Positions 31,231-33,236 of a DNA stretch of 33,236 bases are shown here, in pieces. The notes under the pieces were generated by a model that saw only the letters and a program-made list of their open reading frames with translations, was not told the origin of the DNA and searched no databases. This stretch comes from a virus, in IMG/VR virus record IMGVR_UViG_3300021225_000401, positions 1-33,236 of that record. One strand, written 5' to 3'. Made by a program: the position numbers and the translations under genes. Numbering within the stretch: the first letter of the stretch is position 1; each line of letters starts with the position of its first letter.

Positions 31231-31251
31231 CCCCGCCCGATTGCTGCGGGG
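31231..31251 (-). terminator. Intrinsic terminator after the Cro-like gene (tR1-like)
   Basis: CCCCGC and GCGGGG form a stem with a 9-base loop and, on the minus strand, are followed by ATTTTTTT. It sits between the Cro-like gene and the LuxR-type regulator, so the early rightward transcript should mostly stop here unless antiterminated. Confidence 0.88.
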
Positions 31252-31316
31252 GAGTGGGTGGCGGAGTAAACCATGATTAGCCGACTATTAACCCCGTCTG
31301 CCAGGGGGTGATTTGG

Positions 31317-31517
31317 TTAATTACTTACAGATTGGTTTTGGCTAGAAAGCGATTCGTACAAATCAACTATCTTTTTACCAACCGAATAATTAGTGTTTTG
31401 ATGCTTTCCTGTTCTTAAACGGAACACAGTAGATTGATCAGCACCGACCAGCTCGCCGATCTTGTAATCGGAAAAACCCTTATCGTTGATACTTTGTAAC
31501 AATTCTTGAAAACTCAC
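31317..31517 (-). CDS. Cro-like HTH repressor (66 aa)
   Basis: A minimal helix-turn-helix protein: SDYKIGELVGADQSTVFRLR is the DNA-reading unit, with GADQSTVFRLR similar to the GVNQSTIHRFL of the repressor opposite, so both may read the same operators. The start is GTG 31517, with GAGG upstream. It is the first gene of the minus early transcript from the promoter at 31545-31573. Cro proteins switch the phage to lytic growth by blocking the repressor promoter. Confidence 0.82.
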   Translation of the reverse strand: MSFQELLQSINDKGFSDYKIGELVGADQSTVFRLRTGKHQNTNYSVGKKIVDLYESLSSQNQSVSN

Positions 31518-31544
31518 TTTTCATTCCTCAGTTGTTTGAATGAA

Positions 31545-31615
31545 ATATTAATGCGCTTTAGCATTAACGTCAATGCTTAATTGCATTTTTTTTATTTAAT
31601 GCGCTGACGCATAAT
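31545..31615. promoter_or_regulatory. Right operator/promoter region (three operators, PR and PRM)
   Basis: Three inverted repeats share TTAATGC-N6-GCATTAA: A at 31548-31567 (perfect arms), B at 31572-31587 and C at 31598-31613 (weaker arms). On the minus strand, TTGACG (31568-31573) and TAATAT (31545-31550) 17 bases apart form PR; A fills the spacer and B covers the -35. On the + strand, CATAAT at 31610-31615 places a start at the repressor ATG, so PRM may give a leaderless message; its -35 is poor and abuts site B. This mirrors lambda OR1-OR3. Confidence 0.85.
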
Positions 31616-31621
31616 TAATAC

Positions 31622-32305
31622 ATGAGCAAATTAAAAGAAAATATAGAACTGTTGATGCAGAAAAAAGGATGGAATCCTTATGATTTGGCTAATGCGTCTG
31701 GCGTAAATCAATCAACCATTCATAGGTTTTTAGCTGGCGATCATGGAGAGCCACGTTCAAGCACTATAAAAAAACTTGCCGTTGGCTTAGGTGTAACGGA
31801 ATTGCAATTAAGGGGGCTTATTGATAATTACGATACTAAATTAGAAAGCAGTCTTTTGACCGTACAAGAGCCAAGCGTCTGGAACGAACCGATAAAAAGC
31901 GGCTTTGTTCCGCTGATTAGCTGGGTAAGTGCGGGTATATGGTGCGAGGCAATAGACAGCTATGCCGTGGGCGATGCCGAGGAATGGATGCACTGCCCTG
32001 AAAAGCACAGTGATAATACCTACGCGCTTCGGGTGCGCGGTGATTCAATGACTAACCCGATCCCAAGCCAGCCAAGTTATCCCGAAGGGTGCATTATTTA
32101 CGTTGACCCTAAAGTGCAGGTGCATAACGGATGCCGCGTAATTGCCAAGTTGCCAGGCATCAATGAGGCAACTTTTAAAGAATATCGGGAAGATGGCGGC
32201 AAACGATACTTAAAACCGCTTAATCCTCAATATCCTATGGTTGAGATTTTCGACAATACGTTGTTGTGTGGTGTAATTATTGGAAAATACATTTCAGAGA
32301 AATAA
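31622..32305 (+). CDS. CI/C2-like phage repressor with S24 autocleavage domain (227 aa)
   Basis: Residues 5-60 are the helix-turn-helix (DLANASGVNQSTIHRFLAGD). The C-terminal half is a LexA-type S24 peptidase domain: cleavage site Ala104-Gly105 (WVSAG), nucleophile Ser142 (RGDSMTN) and base Lys186 (ATFKEY). It keeps the prophage silent and is expected to cleave itself when RecA filaments signal DNA damage, so the phage should be SOS-inducible. No Shine-Dalgarno precedes the ATG and the likely promoter starts the RNA at it. The lipoprotein gene follows by one base gap and is co-transcribed. Confidence 0.95.
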   Translation: MSKLKENIELLMQKKGWNPYDLANASGVNQSTIHRFLAGDHGEPRSSTIKKLAVGLGVTELQLRGLIDNYDTKLESSLLTVQEPSVWNEPIKSGFVPLISWVSAGIWCEAIDSYAVGDAEEWMHCPEKHSDNTYALRVRGDSMTNPIPSQPSYPEGCIIYVDPKVQVHNGCRVIAKLPGINEATFKEYREDGGKRYLKPLNPQYPMVEIFDNTLLCGVIIGKYISEK

Positions 32306-32306
32306 C

Positions 32307-32588
32307 ATGCAAAAAATGATAGTAATAAGCATTATGTTTTTAGCTTTAGCAGGATGCGCAGATAAAGTATATTTATCTCCGCCAACATTTATTGATTACC
32401 CAGGTTTTTGGCAAGGCATATGGCATGGATTTATTTGTCCTTTTGCATTTGCAATATCATTGTTTGATCATAGTGTTGGGATATATGCCACTTACAATAA
32501 CGGTGGTTGGTATGATTTTGGCTTTATTGTTGGGGTAGATATTTGTATTAAACTATCAACTTATGCCGCTTCAACAGAAAAAAAATAA
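32307..32588 (+). CDS. Small lipoprotein in the repressor transcript (93 aa)
   Basis: The ATG at 32307 directly follows the repressor stop; an earlier in-frame start lies inside the repressor gene. MQKMIVISIMFLALAGC is a lipoprotein signal with lipobox LAGC and lipidated Cys17. The mature part has PGFWQGIWHGFICPFAFAIS and NNGGWYDFGFIVG, a pattern I recall in small bacterial lipoproteins of unknown role. Being in the repressor operon, it should be made in the lysogen. Lysogenic conversion or superinfection exclusion at the envelope is a fair hypothesis. Two terminators follow. Confidence 0.82.
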   Translation: MQKMIVISIMFLALAGCADKVYLSPPTFIDYPGFWQGIWHGFICPFAFAISLFDHSVGIYATYNNGGWYDFGFIVGVDICIKLSTYAASTEKK

Positions 32589-32613
32589 TAGGAAATTTCG
32601 AATAGTTTAAAAA

Positions 32614-32628
32614 GGGGGATAATCCCCC
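32614..32628 (+). terminator. Hairpin after lipoprotein gene
   Basis: GGGGG and CCCCC around ATAAT, with A-rich sequence before and ATTT after. A weak or bidirectional terminator for the repressor transcript. A further perfect 7-bp stem with a 2-base loop lies at 32642-32657. Confidence 0.65.
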
Positions 32629-32667
32629 ATTTAAAACCATTTTCCTGACATCAGGAATATGATCAAG

Positions 32668-32690
32668 ACCCGCTTAGTGCGGGTTTTTTT
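32668..32690 (+). terminator. Intrinsic terminator ending the immunity operon
   Basis: ACCCGC (32668-32673) and GCGGGT (32679-32684) with loop TTAGT, followed by seven T residues. A canonical terminator that separates the repressor-lipoprotein transcript from the left promoter. Confidence 0.92.
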
Positions 32691-32706
32691 ATGTCTATTG
32701 AAAAAA

Positions 32707-32750
32707 TAATGCGAAATAGCATTGACATAATTAATGCTAAAGCGCATTAT
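32707..32750 (+). promoter_or_regulatory. Left operator/promoter (two operators, PL)
   Basis: Two further AATGC-N6-GCATT sites lie here: E at 32708-32723 and D at 32731-32750. Nineteen bases of D are an exact inverted copy of right operator A. TTGACA at 32722-32727 and CATTAT at 32745-32750, 17 bases apart, give a + strand promoter covered by both sites. It drives the left operon beginning at 32797 and should be silenced by the repressor. Confidence 0.85.
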
Positions 32751-32760
32751 ATCAACCAGC

Positions 32761-32778
32761 CCAAGCAATCCCGCTTGG
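32761..32778 (+). other. Stem-loop in the PL leader
   Basis: CCAAGC and GCTTGG form a perfect 6-bp stem with loop AATCCC, a few bases after the expected PL start. It might be an antitermination (boxB-like) or stability element; its position before the ribosome site (CTGGAG) is the only support. Confidence 0.45.
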
Positions 32779-32796
32779 TATAACTGGAGACACAAA

Positions 32797-33166
32797 ATGT
32801 TCGACATAAACAGCCTGACAATAGGCCAACTGAAAGAAATAGCCGCGTTAATTCCCGCTGGCTTTTTGCCAGTAACAGCCGCTGAAGCGCAACCAGAAAA
32901 AGCCAAACAAGACCCGCTGGTTGGTAAGTACGTCATTATCAGAACCTATTCTGCTGGTGTCCACGCTGGTGAATTAGTCGAGCAAAATGGCAAAGAAGTA
33001 TTGCTCAAAGATTCGCGCCGATTGTGGTCATGGGGAGCAAAAGAAGGAATTGCTTTATCCGGTGTGGCGGTAAGCGGCCTAAAAAGCGGATGCAAAATTG
33101 ATGCAAAAGTTGACCTGATCCGCCTGAGTGAAGCAATTGAAACAATCTTATGCAGCGATAAAAGCC

Positions 33167-33189
<23 letters not shown>
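32797..33189 (+). CDS. DUF6948-like early protein (130 aa)
   Basis: First gene of the left operon. ATG 32797 follows CTGGAG at good spacing; an upstream in-frame start at 32734 lies inside the operator. The block GKYVIIRTYSAGVHAGELVE, then GKEVLLKDSRRLWSWGAKEG and a C-terminal LSEAIETILCSD is, as I recall, the pattern of DUF6948 phage proteins, a small beta-barrel of unknown function. An N-terminal helix with INSLTIGQLKEIAALIPAGF precedes it. Its last 23 bases overlap the start of the glycine-repeat gene. Confidence 0.8.

Positions 33190-33236
<47 letters not shown>

Noticed and set aside
32734-32796. Upstream start for the DUF6948-like gene
   Set aside because: It would begin inside the left operator and promoter; the ATG at 32797 has the ribosome site.

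Overview
The window is almost certainly the nearly complete genome, about 33 kb, of a temperate short-tailed phage (P22-like podovirus) in its circular form, broken at an arbitrary point by the assembler. The gene order of a lambdoid phage is visible: an immunity region with divergent repressor and Cro-like genes, a left operon on the + strand that ends in excisionase, integrase and an attachment site, and a long minus-strand arm with replication, lysis, packaging, head and tail genes. The virion genes follow the P22 order: small and large terminase, portal, scaffold, coat, gp4-like and gp10-like tail proteins, then three ejection proteins. The host is probably a gammaproteobacterium, because the attachment site copies the 3' half of a tRNA-Pro(GGG) gene of a type common there. 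This host call is an inference.

The contig ends are not natural ends. Bases 126-189 are an Illumina P7 index adapter and bases 1-125 are unexplained sequence joined to it. Directly after the adapter, and again at the last bases of the window, lies the same hexamer repeat (GGC followed by AAC, GAC or TAC). The right-hand copy starts a reading frame at 33167 and the left-hand copy ends one at 297, so they look like two halves of one glycine-rich small gene cut by assembly failure in the repeat. Joined this way, the + strand reads without a break from the left promoter (about 32722) through the junction to the integrase (5460).

Layout: 337-5460 (+), left operon of small unknown proteins, an exonuclease, excisionase and integrase; 5490-5538, attP; 5659-20952 (-), tail, ejection, spike and head genes read right to left; 20983-26094 (-), scaffold, portal and terminase; 26132-26945 (-), endolysin and two holin-like proteins; 27167-29750 (-), FtsK-gamma-like protein, HNH protein, replication genes with an iteron-type origin inside the initiator gene; 29945-31127 (-), small secreted, membrane and regulatory proteins; 31317-32588, Cro-like gene, three operators, repressor and a lipoprotein in the repressor transcript; 32707-32750, left promoter with two more operators; 32797 to the end, first genes of the left operon.

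The most notable content is a 1036-residue spike or fibre with a complete M14 zinc carboxypeptidase site followed by Kelch-like repeats, next to a 2-oxoglutarate-type Asp/Asn hydroxylase and a GNAT acetyltransferase inside the tail cluster. Also notable are the well-defined operator set, the split glycine-repeat gene, and many ATGA-coupled microproteins.
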